The translations under genes were made by a program, and so were the position numbers. Shown piece by piece: positions 20,731-28,511 of a DNA stretch of 64,000 nucleotides. The notes below the pieces were generated by a model, which did no database searches, was not told the DNA's origin, and saw only the letters and a program-made list of their open reading frames with translations. How positions within the stretch are numbered: the stretch's first letter is position 1; each line of letters starts with the position of its first letter. The stretch comes from Terrabacter sp. Root85 (GTDB lineage: Bacteria > Actinomycetota > Actinomycetes > Actinomycetales > Dermatophilaceae): assembly GCF_001429185.1 (NCBI RefSeq), contig NZ_LMIW01000008.1:124001-188000 (forward strand), in the 5' to 3' direction.

Positions 20731-21726
20731 CTAGGACGACCGTCGCGTGACAGGTCGAACTCCCAGCCAGGGGTCGCGTGGGGTGGCCACGACGTCCGCG
20801 CGCACACCCGTCGCCCGGGCCTCGAGGTAGGCAGTCTCGACCCGTTCCCGCACCCAGCGGGGTCGCGAGCGGATCGAGTGCGGCGTCACCCCGACGACGA
20901 CGACCCGTGCGGTCTGCAGATCGGTGTCCTGCTCGACCGTCGACTCCCAGGCCAGGCCATCGGCGTGCCACTGGCGGCTGTGCACCATGACCGCGAGGGC
21001 GACGTCGTCGATCCAGACGTCGGGTGTCGTCAGGCGGCGCCCCGACGAGGCGCGGACCTCGGGGTTGGCCCACACCGCGGGCAGGACCGTGGACGAGGAG
21101 AGGAGGCGCAGCAGGTCGGCCTCGGGGACGGACCAAGCCCCGGAGGCCGCGACCGCCAGACCCTCGTGCAGTCGTCGTGAGCCCGCCTGCCCGCGGACGA
21201 GCGTCCAGTGCGCGAGGTCGCTCAGCCGTGCCTTGCGCGACTGGGCCGCGGCGACGAGCACGGCTCGTGCCTGCTCGTCCGACGGTGCGGCCGCCGCGGC
21301 GTCGACGGCCGCCCGGGCGGGACACGACAGGCGGAGCGGGCCGCGCCGGTAGATGGGCTCGTCGAGCAGCGTCGTGTTGCGGACGAGGACCCACCCATGA
21401 GCCCGGGAGCGCAGGGGAGCCGGGACCAGGACCTGGATCGGGTTGGACACCGGAAGTCCTGCGATCCCGTGAACCGCTGCGGCCGACGAGCCTGCGAGCC
21501 AGCTTCTCGGACCGGCGAAGAGCAGGGCGGCCATCAACCGCTGCTGCTCGGAGGGCACTCCGTCGGACAGCAGGACGACGCCTCGCAGGACGAGCCGCCA
21601 TTCTCGCCCGAGCCTCGTGCGCAGCTGGGCCGGCGTCAGGCCGCCCTCGAGAAGCTGCCGGCGAGTCAGGACGCCGAACTGGTGCACGGCAAGCTCGTGC
21701 AGCGGGGCGGGGAGTCTGGGGTCCAC
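20731..21726 (-). CDS. AbiEi-like antitoxin-domain protein with a nuclease-like C-terminus
   Basis: A 331-residue protein. The N-terminus (QFGVLTRRQLLEGGLTPAQLRTRL) is the winged-helix-like segment of type IV AbiEi family antitoxins, followed by LAGSSAAAVHGIAGLP typical of the same group. The C-terminal part (TTPDVWIDDVALAVMVHSRQWHADG, then VVVVGVTPHSIRSRP) resembles the Vsr/DUF559 endonuclease-like fold, but a Met sits where a catalytic Glu is expected. Such fusions are common and uncharacterised in Actinobacteria. No AbiEii toxin gene lies beside it. The start is GTG at 21726. It is flanked on both sides by the 47-nt palindromic repeat. Confidence 0.65.
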   Translation of the reverse strand: MDPRLPAPLHELAVHQFGVLTRRQLLEGGLTPAQLRTRLGREWRLVLRGVVLLSDGVPSEQQRLMAALLFAGPRSWLAGSSAAAVHGIAGLPVSNPIQVLVPAPLRSRAHGWVLVRNTTLLDEPIYRRGPLRLSCPARAAVDAAAAAPSDEQARAVLVAAAQSRKARLSDLAHWTLVRGQAGSRRLHEGLAVAASGAWSVPEADLLRLLSSSTVLPAVWANPEVRASSGRRLTTPDVWIDDVALAVMVHSRQWHADGLAWESTVEQDTDLQTARVVVVGVTPHSIRSRPRWVRERVETAYLEARATGVRADVVATPRDPWLGVRPVTRRSS

Positions 21727-21832
21727 CCGAGCATCGTGCGCTCCGGCGGGGCGTCGGTCCCGCCTCGGCCGTCAGGGTGTGGACGGTGCGCGACAGGCTT
21801 CCGGGGCTGTGGACGACACCGTGGTCGGGCGC

Positions 21833-21879
21833 GAGATCGCGCGTTTGCCGCGCCCAGGCGACCGCAGATGCGCGATCTC
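21833..21879. repeat. 47-nt palindromic repeat, copy B
   Basis: Same arms, same conserved core GCGCCCAGGCGACC and same spacing as the copy at 20659-20705, in the same orientation, 1,174 bp apart. Only the two short spacers differ. Confidence 0.85.
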
Positions 21880-21903
21880 CCGCGCGACCAAGGCGCCGAG
21901 GCC

Positions 21904-21918
21904 GTATGCCGTATGCCG
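21904..21918. repeat. Tandem GTATGCC oligomers
   Basis: Two copies of GTATGCC in direct tandem (7-bp period) in the gap between the AbiEi-like gene and the adenosyltransferase gene. Confidence 0.8.
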
Positions 21919-21927
21919 TGTGGCGGG

Positions 21928-22572
21928 TCAGTGCTTCTTCGTGCGCTCGGGCTTCTCGACGCGGCCGCCACCGGGCTGCCACAGCACGTCTCCGCCGATC
22001 GGCTTGTTGGCGATCCGGGCGAGGATGAAGAGCAGGTCCGAGAGGCGGTTGAGGTACTTCGCCGTGAGGACGTTGACGCCGCCGACGCCCCTCGCGCCCG
22101 TGCCCTCGGGGGCCGGCTCGGTGCCGTGCTGGTCGGCGGCCGCCCACGCCGAGCGCTCGGCGCGACGCACGATGGTCGTCGCGAGGTGCAGGTGCGCCGA
22201 CCCGGCCGTGCCTCCGGGGAGGATGAACGACCGGAGCTTCTCGACCTGCTCGAGGTAGTGGTCGCAGTCCGCCTCGAGGTCGTCGATCCAGGGCTGCTCG
22301 ACGCGCAGGGGCGGGTAGTCGTAGGCGTGCCGTAGCGGCGTCGACAGGTCGGCGCCGACGTCGAAGAGCTCGTTCTGGACGCGCTGGAGGGTGGCCCTGA
22401 CCTCGTCGGGCAGGTCGCCGCACGCGACGGCGATGCCGATGGCGGCGTTGGCCTCGTTGGAGTCGGCGTAGGCGTGCAGCCGGGCGTCGTTCTTGCTCAC
22501 CCGCGAGAAGTCGCCGAGGCTCGTCGTGCCGTCGTCGCCGGTGCGCGTGTAGATCCGCGTCAGGTTGACCAT
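21928..22572 (-). CDS. Cob(I)alamin adenosyltransferase, PduO type
   Basis: A 214-residue enzyme that transfers the adenosyl group of ATP to cob(I)alamin to make coenzyme B12. Signatures are the N-terminal ATP motif [14 protein letters not shown] (8-21), the R-x-x-E-R-S-A-W-A stretch near the middle ([12 protein letters not shown]), and [15 protein letters not shown] near the C-terminus. It is divergent from murA, the same arrangement as in mycobacteria. The coenzyme is needed by the ethylmalonyl-CoA mutase coded 2 kb away. Confidence 0.93.
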   Translation of the reverse strand: MVNLTRIYTRTGDDGTTSLGDFSRVSKNDARLHAYADSNEANAAIGIAVACGDLPDEVRATLQRVQNELFDVGADLSTPLRHAYDYPPLRVEQPWIDDLEADCDHYLEQVEKLRSFILPGGTAGSAHLHLATTIVRRAERSAWAAADQHGTEPAPEGTGARGVGGVNVLTAKYLNRLSDLLFILARIANKPIGGDVLWQPGGGRVEKPERTKKH

Positions 22573-22625
22573 GGGGCCACTCTCTCACCCGTCGTGGAGG
22601 CGCCGTCGGTCGGTCGGTGCCCCGA

Positions 22626-22631
22626 TAGGGT
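22626..22631 (+). promoter_or_regulatory. -10 box (TAGGGT), leaderless promoter of murA
   Basis: TAGGGT ends 7 nt before the murA GTG at 22639. Confidence 0.6.
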
Positions 22632-22638
22632 TCGGTGG

Positions 22639-23925
22639 GTGAGAGAGCGATTCCGTGTCGTCGGTGGTGCCCACCTCGTGGGCGAGGTCGCCGTCGTCGG
22701 CGCCAAGAACAGCGCCCTGAAGCTGATGGCCGTGGCCCTGCTGGCCGTGGGCCGCACGACGCTGACGAACGTCCCGGCGATCGCCGACGTGACGATCATG
22801 GCCGAGCTGCTGCGCCGGCTCGGGGTGGGTGTCGACTACGACCCGGCGGCGGGCGTCGTCGTCCTCGACGTCCCCGAGCGCATCGGTCACCGGGCCGACT
22901 ACGAGCTCGTCCGGGCGCTGCGCGCCTCCATCTCCGTGCTCGGCCCGCTCGTGGCCCGCGTCGGCGAGGCCGACGTGGCCGTCCCGGGTGGCGACGCGAT
23001 CGGCTCGCGCGGCCTCGACCTGCACGCGGCCGGCCTCGAGGCCCTCGGCGCCGAGGTGCACGTGACGCACGGCTACCTCGTGGCCACGGCGCCGGCCGGC
23101 CTGCGCGGCGCCGACATCCGGCTCGACTTCCCGAGCGTCGGGGCCACCGAGAACATCCTCACGGCGGCTGTCCTGGCCAGCGGCACGACGACGATCGACA
23201 ACGTCGCCAAGGAGCCGGAGATCATCGACATCGCCGAGATGCTCGTGTCGATGGGCGCCAAGCTCGAGGGCGCCGGCACGTCGCGGATCACCGTCCACGG
23301 CGTCGAGGCCCTCGTCCCGACCGAGCACGCCGTCGTCTCCGACCGCATCGCGGCCGGCACGTGGGCCTTCGCCGCCGCCACGACGCGTGGCGACATCGAG
23401 GTCGTCGGTGGGGTCGCCGAGCACCTCAGGGCGCCGCTGGGCGCCCTCGAGGAGGCGGGGTGCCACGTCGAGGTCACCCCTCGCGGGTTCAGGGTGTCGG
23501 CCGTCGACCGGCGCCCGCGCGCCTTCGACGTCGCGACGCTGCCCTACCCGGGCTTCCCGACCGACCTGCAGCCCTTCGCCCTGTCCTACAACGCCGTGGC
23601 GGACGGCTCTGCCATGGTCACGGAGAACCTCTTCGAGGCCCGCTTCCGCACGGTCCAGGAACTGGCCCGTCTCGGCGCCGACGCGCAGATCGACGGGCAC
23701 CACGTCATGACCCACGGCGTCCCGATGCTGTCCGGTGCCCCCGTCGAGAGCAGCGACATCCGCTCCGGTGCCGCACTCGTCATCGCCGGCCTCGTGGCCG
23801 AGGGGGACACCCTCGTCAGCGGTGTGCACCACATCGACCGCGGCTACCCGCGCTTCGAGCAGGCGCTCCGCGCCCTCGGCGCCGACGTGACGCGCGAGCC
23901 CGACGACGAGCCCCCGTTCGAGTAG
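22639..23925 (+). CDS. murA: UDP-N-acetylglucosamine 1-carboxyvinyltransferase
   Basis: A 428-residue enzyme for the first committed step of peptidoglycan synthesis, transfer of enolpyruvate from PEP to UDP-GlcNAc. The N-terminus holds the UDP-GlcNAc contact GAKNSALKL (21-29). The active-site loop reads PGGDAIGSR, with Asp119 where most bacteria have the Cys alkylated by fosfomycin (Cys115 of E. coli). Mycobacteria have the same Cys-to-Asp exchange and are intrinsically fosfomycin resistant. GTG at 22639 is supported by a -10 box just upstream. Length is normal. Confidence 0.96.
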   Translation: MRERFRVVGGAHLVGEVAVVGAKNSALKLMAVALLAVGRTTLTNVPAIADVTIMAELLRRLGVGVDYDPAAGVVVLDVPERIGHRADYELVRALRASISVLGPLVARVGEADVAVPGGDAIGSRGLDLHAAGLEALGAEVHVTHGYLVATAPAGLRGADIRLDFPSVGATENILTAAVLASGTTTIDNVAKEPEIIDIAEMLVSMGAKLEGAGTSRITVHGVEALVPTEHAVVSDRIAAGTWAFAAATTRGDIEVVGGVAEHLRAPLGALEEAGCHVEVTPRGFRVSAVDRRPRAFDVATLPYPGFPTDLQPFALSYNAVADGSAMVTENLFEARFRTVQELARLGADAQIDGHHVMTHGVPMLSGAPVESSDIRSGAALVIAGLVAEGDTLVSGVHHIDRGYPRFEQALRALGADVTREPDDEPPFE

Positions 23926-24045
23926 GCGAACCCGCAGAACCGCCGGGCCAGTCCGCGGCTGCGGCGGCGGATCGCCCCTTTTGTCAGGAGCGCTCAGTCC
24001 CGGCACGGAGGCCGGCGGAGTTCTTCGCTCGATGTTCGTATTTTC

Positions 24046-24061
24046 TTGACCACTTCTTGAC
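24046..24061 (+). promoter_or_regulatory. TTGAC direct repeats upstream of the STAS gene
   Basis: TTGAC occurs at 24046 and 24057, one helical turn (11 bp) apart (CTTGACCACTT then CTTGACTCC), inside an unusually AT-rich stretch. It could be overlapping -35 boxes or a tandem operator. No clear -10 was seen. Confidence 0.3.
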
Positions 24062-24130
24062 TCCTAGGGGCAACGTTTTGGCTGGCTGAGGCGTCATCAT
24101 GGTGACGGCACAGCGTTGAGAGGGGTCTAC

Positions 24131-24499
24131 ATGACGCTGAACACCCACCGCAGGGGTCCGGTCAGAGTGCTCGACGCACCCGACGGCCACGATGTCATCA
24201 TCGAGGGGCGTCTCGACGTCCACACGGTGCCCGACATCCGTGACGCGATCCACGCGGTCATCAACCAGGGTCCTGGCGAGCTGCGCCTGCACCTCGGCGG
24301 CGCCGAGATCGGCGACGCGACGGGCCTCGGTGTCATCGTCCACCTCCACCGGCGCGCCACCCGCGCCGAGCGCCGTCTGCTGCTCGTCGATGCGAGCGAC
24401 CGCACGACGCGCCTGCTGCGCGGGTGTCGGCTCGAGCGCATCCTCGCCCCGCGGCATCCGGCACCGGCGAGCCTGACTGTGGCGCCTCTCACCGCCTGA
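24131..24499 (+). CDS. STAS-domain protein (anti-sigma factor antagonist-like)
   Basis: A 122-residue single STAS domain, the fold of SpoIIAA/RsbV proteins that free sigma factors by binding anti-sigma kinases. Core strands and the loop are visible: VIIEGRLDVHTVPDIRDAI, then LRLHLGGAEIGDATGLGVIVHLHRRA. In SpoIIAA the loop is D-S-S-G-L with the first Ser phosphorylated; here it is D-A-T-G-L, so that site is Ala and only the adjacent Thr could substitute. ATG at 24131 (GAGAGGGG upstream) is preferred over TTG at 24116. No kinase or sigma gene is adjacent. Confidence 0.75.
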   Translation: MTLNTHRRGPVRVLDAPDGHDVIIEGRLDVHTVPDIRDAIHAVINQGPGELRLHLGGAEIGDATGLGVIVHLHRRATRAERRLLLVDASDRTTRLLRGCRLERILAPRHPAPASLTVAPLTA

Positions 24500-24527
24500 G
24501 CGCCTCCCCACCGCTGCACCCCGCCGC

Positions 24528-24533
24528 TACCGT
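24528..24533 (+). promoter_or_regulatory. -10 box (TACCGT), leaderless promoter of the mutase gene
   Basis: TACCGT ends 6 nt before the ATG at 24540. Confidence 0.6.
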
Positions 24534-24539
24534 CGAGCC

Positions 24540-26621
24540 ATGTCTTCGACGGAGAGCACGCCGCATCCGGCCGCCCGGGTGACCCCCGACCGACCGTGGG
24601 TCATGCGCACGTATGCCGGCCACTCGAGTGCCGCTGCGAGCAACGCGCTCTACCGCCGCAACCTCTCCAAGGGGCAGACCGGCCTCTCCGTCGCCTTCGA
24701 CCTGCCGACCCAGACCGGCTACGACCCGGACCACGTCCTCGCGCGGGGCGAGGTGGGCAAGGTCGGGGTCCCGATCAGCCACATCGGCGACATGGCAGCG
24801 CTCTTCGACGCCATCCCGCTCCGCGAGATGAACACGTCGATGACGATCAACGCGACGGCGATGTGGATGCTCGCGCTCTACCAGGTCGCCGCCGAGCGCC
24901 AGGCCGAGGCCGCCGGCGAGGACCCGGCCGCCTGGGTGCACGAGCTCGCCGGAACGACCCAGAACGACATCATCAAGGAGTACCTCTCTCGCGGGACCTA
25001 CGTCTTCCCGCCCGCGCCGTCGCTGCGGCTCATCACCGACATGGTCACCTACACGGTGCGCGAGATCCCGAAGTGGAACCCCATCAACATCTGCAGCTAC
25101 CACCTGCAGGAGGCCGGGGCGACCCCCGTGCAGGAGATCGCCTACGCCATGTCGACGGCGGTCGCCGTGCTCGACGCCGTGCGCGACTCGGGGCAGGTGC
25201 CGCCCGAGGAGTTCGCCAGTGTCGTCGCCCGGATCTCCTTCTTCGTCAACGCCGGCGTGCGGTTCGTCGAGGAGATGTGCAAGATGCGCGCCTTCGTGCA
25301 GCTGTGGGACGAGCTGACCCGGGAGCGCTACGGCGTGACCGACGCGAAGGCCCGCCGCTTCCGCTACGGCGTCCAGGTCAACAGCCTGGGCCTCACCGAG
25401 GCCCAGCCCGAGAACAACGTCCAGCGCATCGTCCTCGAGATGCTCGCCGTGACGCTCTCCAAGGACGCCAGGGCCCGCGCGATCCAGCTGCCGGCGTGGA
25501 ACGAGGCGCTCGGTCTGCCGCGCCCGTGGGACCAGCAGTGGAGCCTGCGCATGCAGCAGGTGCTCGCCTACGAGTCCGACCTGCTCGAGCACGACGACCT
25601 CTTCACCGGGTCGGTCGTCGTCGAGGCCAAGGTCGCCGAGCTCGTGGCCGGGGCGAAGGCAGAGATGGCCCGGGTCGAGGAGATGGGCGGCGCCGTCGCC
25701 GCCGTCGAGTCCGGCTACATGAAGTCCGCGCTCGTCGCCTCCCACGCCGAGCGTCGACGCCGCATCGAGACGGGCGAGGCCGTCATCGTCGGGCTCAACC
25801 GCTTCGAGACCACCGAGCCCAACCCGCTCACGGCCGACCTCGACACCGCGATCCAGACCGTCGACGCCGACGTCGAGCACCACGCCTCCGAGGCCGTACG
25901 CGCGTGGCGCGAGACGCGTGACGCCGACCCCGAGCGCCGGGCGCGCGCCGCGGCGGCTCTCGAGCGCCTGCGCGCCGACGCGGCGACCGACGTCAACCTC
26001 ATGGCGGCCTCGCTCGAGTGCGCCCGTGCCGAGCTGACGACGGGGGAGTGGGCCGCCGCCCTGCGCGAGCAGTTCGGCGAGTACCGCGCACCCACCGGGG
26101 TCTCCGGCTCGGTGGGCGTCGGCGCGAGCGAGCCCGGGGACGCCCTGTCCCACGTCCGTCGGCTCGTCGCGCGCACCGGCGACGAGCTCGGCGAGAAGCT
26201 GCGCATCCTCGTCGGCAAGCCCGGCCTCGACGGCCACAGCAACGGCGCCGAGCAGGTGGCCGTGCGGGCCCGGGACGCCGGGTTCGAGGTCGTCTACCAG
26301 GGCATCCGGCTGACTCCCGAGCAGATCGTCGCGGCCGCCGTCGCCGAGGACGTCCACCTCGTCGGGCTCTCGATCCTCAGCGGCTCGCACATGGAGCTCG
26401 TGCCCGAGGTCCTGCGTGGCCTGCGCGAGGCGGGTGCCGGCGACGTACCGGTCATCGTCGGAGGCATCATCCCCGAGTCCGACGCCGCCGCCCTGCGGGC
26501 CGCCGGCGTCGCCATGGTCTTCACGCCGAAGGACTTCGGCCTCAACGACATCATGGGCGAGATGGTGGGTGTGATCCGCGCCGCACGGGGTCTTGCGCCC
26601 CTCGAGTCCGCGCCCGTCTGA
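24540..26621 (+). CDS. ecm: Ethylmalonyl-CoA mutase, adenosylcobalamin-dependent
   Basis: A 693-residue single-chain acyl-CoA mutase: N-terminal TIM-barrel substrate domain (to about residue 530) fused to a B12-binding domain (about 555-690) with the cobalt-ligand motif DGHSNG (Asp564, His566, Gly569). Length and blocks such as TYAGHSSAAASNALYRRNL, GQTGLSVAFDLPTQTGYDPD and NTSMTINATAMWMLAL match MeaA/ethylmalonyl-CoA mutase of Streptomyces more closely than two-subunit methylmalonyl-CoA mutase. It converts (2R)-ethylmalonyl-CoA to methylsuccinyl-CoA in the ethylmalonyl-CoA pathway. The presence of ccr in the same window supports this. A broader mutase specificity cannot be excluded. Confidence 0.85.
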   Translation: MSSTESTPHPAARVTPDRPWVMRTYAGHSSAAASNALYRRNLSKGQTGLSVAFDLPTQTGYDPDHVLARGEVGKVGVPISHIGDMAALFDAIPLREMNTSMTINATAMWMLALYQVAAERQAEAAGEDPAAWVHELAGTTQNDIIKEYLSRGTYVFPPAPSLRLITDMVTYTVREIPKWNPINICSYHLQEAGATPVQEIAYAMSTAVAVLDAVRDSGQVPPEEFASVVARISFFVNAGVRFVEEMCKMRAFVQLWDELTRERYGVTDAKARRFRYGVQVNSLGLTEAQPENNVQRIVLEMLAVTLSKDARARAIQLPAWNEALGLPRPWDQQWSLRMQQVLAYESDLLEHDDLFTGSVVVEAKVAELVAGAKAEMARVEEMGGAVAAVESGYMKSALVASHAERRRRIETGEAVIVGLNRFETTEPNPLTADLDTAIQTVDADVEHHASEAVRAWRETRDADPERRARAAAALERLRADAATDVNLMAASLECARAELTTGEWAAALREQFGEYRAPTGVSGSVGVGASEPGDALSHVRRLVARTGDELGEKLRILVGKPGLDGHSNGAEQVAVRARDAGFEVVYQGIRLTPEQIVAAAVAEDVHLVGLSILSGSHMELVPEVLRGLREAGAGDVPVIVGGIIPESDAAALRAAGVAMVFTPKDFGLNDIMGEMVGVIRAARGLAPLESAPV

Positions 26622-26628
26622 GCAGGCG

Positions 26629-26634
26629 TAGCGT
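26629..26634 (+). promoter_or_regulatory. -10 box (TAGCGT), leaderless promoter of the 26642 gene
   Basis: TAGCGT ends 7 nt before the ATG at 26642, in the short gap after the mutase gene. Confidence 0.5.
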
Positions 26635-26641
26635 CGCAGGT

Positions 26642-26989
26642 ATGAGCGACCTGCAGTGCGCCGCGCGCGTCATCGTCGTCAACCCTCCGGCGCTCTCCGA
26701 CGTCGCGTGGCTGGCGTCCGCGATCCACCTCGAGAAGGTCCAGGCGGTGTATGCCGCCGACGACGTCCCCGACACCGGCCCGGTCGAGTCGCTGGCCGAC
26801 GACCTGGTCGTGCCCTCGCACCTCGGGCACGGCGACCTCCACGACGGCTCATCGGGCCTCGAGGAGCTCGTCGACCGGCACCGCGGCGAGACCGTCGTCG
26901 TCGTGCGCGGAGGGGAGGCGCCCGACCCGGTCCTGCTGCTCGTCGACGCCGACGGCGTCACCGCCCAACCGATAGAGGGCTTGTCCTGA
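26642..26989 (+). CDS. Degenerate histidine-phosphatase-like protein
   Basis: A 115-residue protein of unknown function. The order of blocks suggests a shrunken phosphoglycerate-mutase/histidine-phosphatase fold: RVIVVNPPAL where an R-H-G motif would be, VQAVYAADDVPDTGPVESLAD where phosphatases have V-Y-S-S-x-x-x-R-x-x-x-T-A-x-x-L-A, LGHGDLHDGSSGLEELVDRHRGETVVVV as in the acid-residue/second-His region, then R-G-G where the second catalytic His-Gly would lie. Both catalytic histidines are therefore missing, so it would be a pseudoenzyme. The fold relation is an inference from pattern only. Its stop overlaps the ATG of the AlkD-like gene (TGATG), so the two are co-translated. Confidence 0.5.
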   Translation: MSDLQCAARVIVVNPPALSDVAWLASAIHLEKVQAVYAADDVPDTGPVESLADDLVVPSHLGHGDLHDGSSGLEELVDRHRGETVVVVRGGEAPDPVLLLVDADGVTAQPIEGLS

Positions 26990-27678
26990 TGGCGTCGGCG
27001 GCGACCGCCGGGACCGTGGTCGCCGAGCTCGAGGCCGAGGTCTCGCCGGAGGCACTCGCATCGGTGCGCAAGCGCCTCGCCCCCGACGAGGAGGCGCTCG
27101 GCGTGCGGATGGGCACGCTCTTCGCCATCGCCAAGCGACACACGCGGCTCCCGCTCAGCGAGGTGCAGCAGCTGCTCGCCCACCCGGCCTACGAGCCCCG
27201 GCTCGCGGCCCTCTGCATCCTCGACTTCAAGGCACGGCGCAAACGGATCGACGGTCACGGGCGCGGCACCCTCGCCCGGACCTACCTCGGCCACCACGAC
27301 CGGATCACGACGTGGGACATGGTCGACCGGGCCGCTCCGCGCGTCATCGGCCTGTGGCTCGTCGGTCGTGACAAGCAGATCCTGCGCGACCTCGCGCTCT
27401 CGCCCGAGCCGCTGCGCCGGCGCACCGCCATGACGGCGCCGCTCGGCTTGCTCGACACCGACGACGTGGAGGTCGGTTGGGAGCTCGCCGCCCAGCTCGC
27501 GACCGACCGGGATCCGTTGGTGCACAAGCCCGTCGGGATCTTTGCCAAGCACGCCGGTGAGCGTGACCGCGACCGGTTGGTGGCCTTCCTCGAGGAGCAC
27601 GTCGAGGGGATGCCGCGCCCCGCCGTCCGGCTCGCCGTCGAGAAGCTGCCGCCGGACCTTCGCTCGCGCTGGGTGTGA
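26989..27678 (+). CDS. AlkD-like DNA alkylation repair protein
   Basis: A 229-residue all-helical protein of the AlkC/AlkD HEAT-like DNA glycosylase family, which removes bulky or positively charged alkylated bases. Family features are MGTLFAIAKRHTRLPLSEVQQLLAHPAYEPRLAAL in the first half, then ITTWDMVDRAAPRVIGLWL, and TDRDPLVHKPVGIFAK, the helical repeat that contacts DNA. It is coupled by a one-base overlap to the upstream phosphatase-like gene and faces nucS, another DNA-repair gene, tail to tail. Confidence 0.8.
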   Translation: MASAATAGTVVAELEAEVSPEALASVRKRLAPDEEALGVRMGTLFAIAKRHTRLPLSEVQQLLAHPAYEPRLAALCILDFKARRKRIDGHGRGTLARTYLGHHDRITTWDMVDRAAPRVIGLWLVGRDKQILRDLALSPEPLRRRTAMTAPLGLLDTDDVEVGWELAAQLATDRDPLVHKPVGIFAKHAGERDRDRLVAFLEEHVEGMPRPAVRLAVEKLPPDLRSRWV

Positions 27679-27731
27679 GGGCCGGTGCGCCGGTGCGCCC
27701 GGGCGGCCACACGGCATACGCCCTCGGTGGG

Positions 27732-28427
27732 TCAGAAGAGGCGGGACTCCGCGTCGTCGATGCCCTTGAGGGCGTCGTAGTCGAGCACGACGCAGCGGAT
27801 GCCGCGGTCCTCGGCGAGCGTGCGCGCCTGTGGCTTGATCTGCTGGGCGGCGAACACCCCGGTGACGGGCGCGAGGTGCGGGTCGCGGTTCATCAGCTCG
27901 AGGTAGCGGGTCAGCTGCTCGACACCGTCGATCTCGCCGCGGCGCTTGATCTCCACGGCGACGCTCGTGCCGGCCGAGTCCTTCGCGAGGATGTCGACCG
28001 GACCGATGGCCGTCATGTACTCGCGGCGCACGAGCGACCACCCGTGGCCGAGGGTGTGGATGTGCTCGGCGAGCAGCTTCTGCAGGTGCGCCTCGACGCC
28101 GTCCTTGACGAGGCCGGGGTCGACGCCGAGCTCGTGGTCCGAGTCGTGGAGGACCTCGTGGAGCAGGACGGTGAGGCGGTCCTCGCTCTTGGCGTGCTGG
28201 ACCCGCCACACCGCGACGACTCCCTCGCCGGCCTGGACCTCGTCCGGCTCGACCTCGGCCATCGTGCAGGGCGGCGACATCCAGTTGAGCGGCTTGTAGG
28301 AGCCGCCGTCGCTGTGGACGAGCACCGACCCGTCGGCCTTGACGACGAGCAGGCGGGTCGCGAGCGGGAGGTGGGCCGTGAGGCGACCGTCGTAGTCGAC
28401 GCTGCACCGGGCTATGACGAGACGCAC
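27732..28427 (-). CDS. nucS: Mismatch-specific endonuclease NucS/EndoMS
   Basis: A 231-residue nuclease that cuts both strands at mismatches and gives most Actinobacteria, which lack MutS/MutL, their mismatch repair. The N-terminal beta-rich dimerisation domain (1-~115) is followed by a RecB-like nuclease domain with catalytic Asp145 (GPVDILAK), Glu159 and Lys161 (VEIKRRG) and Gln171 (EQLTRY). In many relatives a C-terminal beta-clamp-binding tail ends the protein; here it ends DDAESRLF, consistent with that. The start is GTG at 28427, with a -10 box 6 nt upstream. Confidence 0.94.
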   Translation of the reverse strand: MRLVIARCSVDYDGRLTAHLPLATRLLVVKADGSVLVHSDGGSYKPLNWMSPPCTMAEVEPDEVQAGEGVVAVWRVQHAKSEDRLTVLLHEVLHDSDHELGVDPGLVKDGVEAHLQKLLAEHIHTLGHGWSLVRREYMTAIGPVDILAKDSAGTSVAVEIKRRGEIDGVEQLTRYLELMNRDPHLAPVTGVFAAQQIKPQARTLAEDRGIRCVVLDYDALKGIDDAESRLF

Positions 28428-28433
28428 CGGTCC

Positions 28434-28439
28434 ACCCTA
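28434..28439 (-). promoter_or_regulatory. -10 box (TAGGGT), leaderless promoter of nucS
   Basis: On the minus strand TAGGGT ends 6 nt before the nucS GTG. Confidence 0.6.
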
Positions 28440-28511
28440 GAGGAGGGGGCGTGGGCAGCGTCACGCCCCGGGCGGGTGTGGGCGGCGCACACCCTCTGCG
28501 AGACTCCACCC

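Noticed and set aside
20731-21726. A complete type IV (AbiE) toxin-antitoxin system
   Set aside because: Only the AbiEi-like half is present; the neighbours are DUF2550 and a cobalamin adenosyltransferase, with no AbiEii nucleotidyltransferase.
22585-24006. 473-codon minus-strand frame opposite murA
   Set aside because: Shadow of murA, no recognisable protein features.
24540-26621. Methylmalonyl-CoA mutase large subunit
   Set aside because: At 693 residues it is single-chain and its blocks fit MeaA/ethylmalonyl-CoA mutase better; no small-subunit gene is adjacent, and ccr is in the same window.
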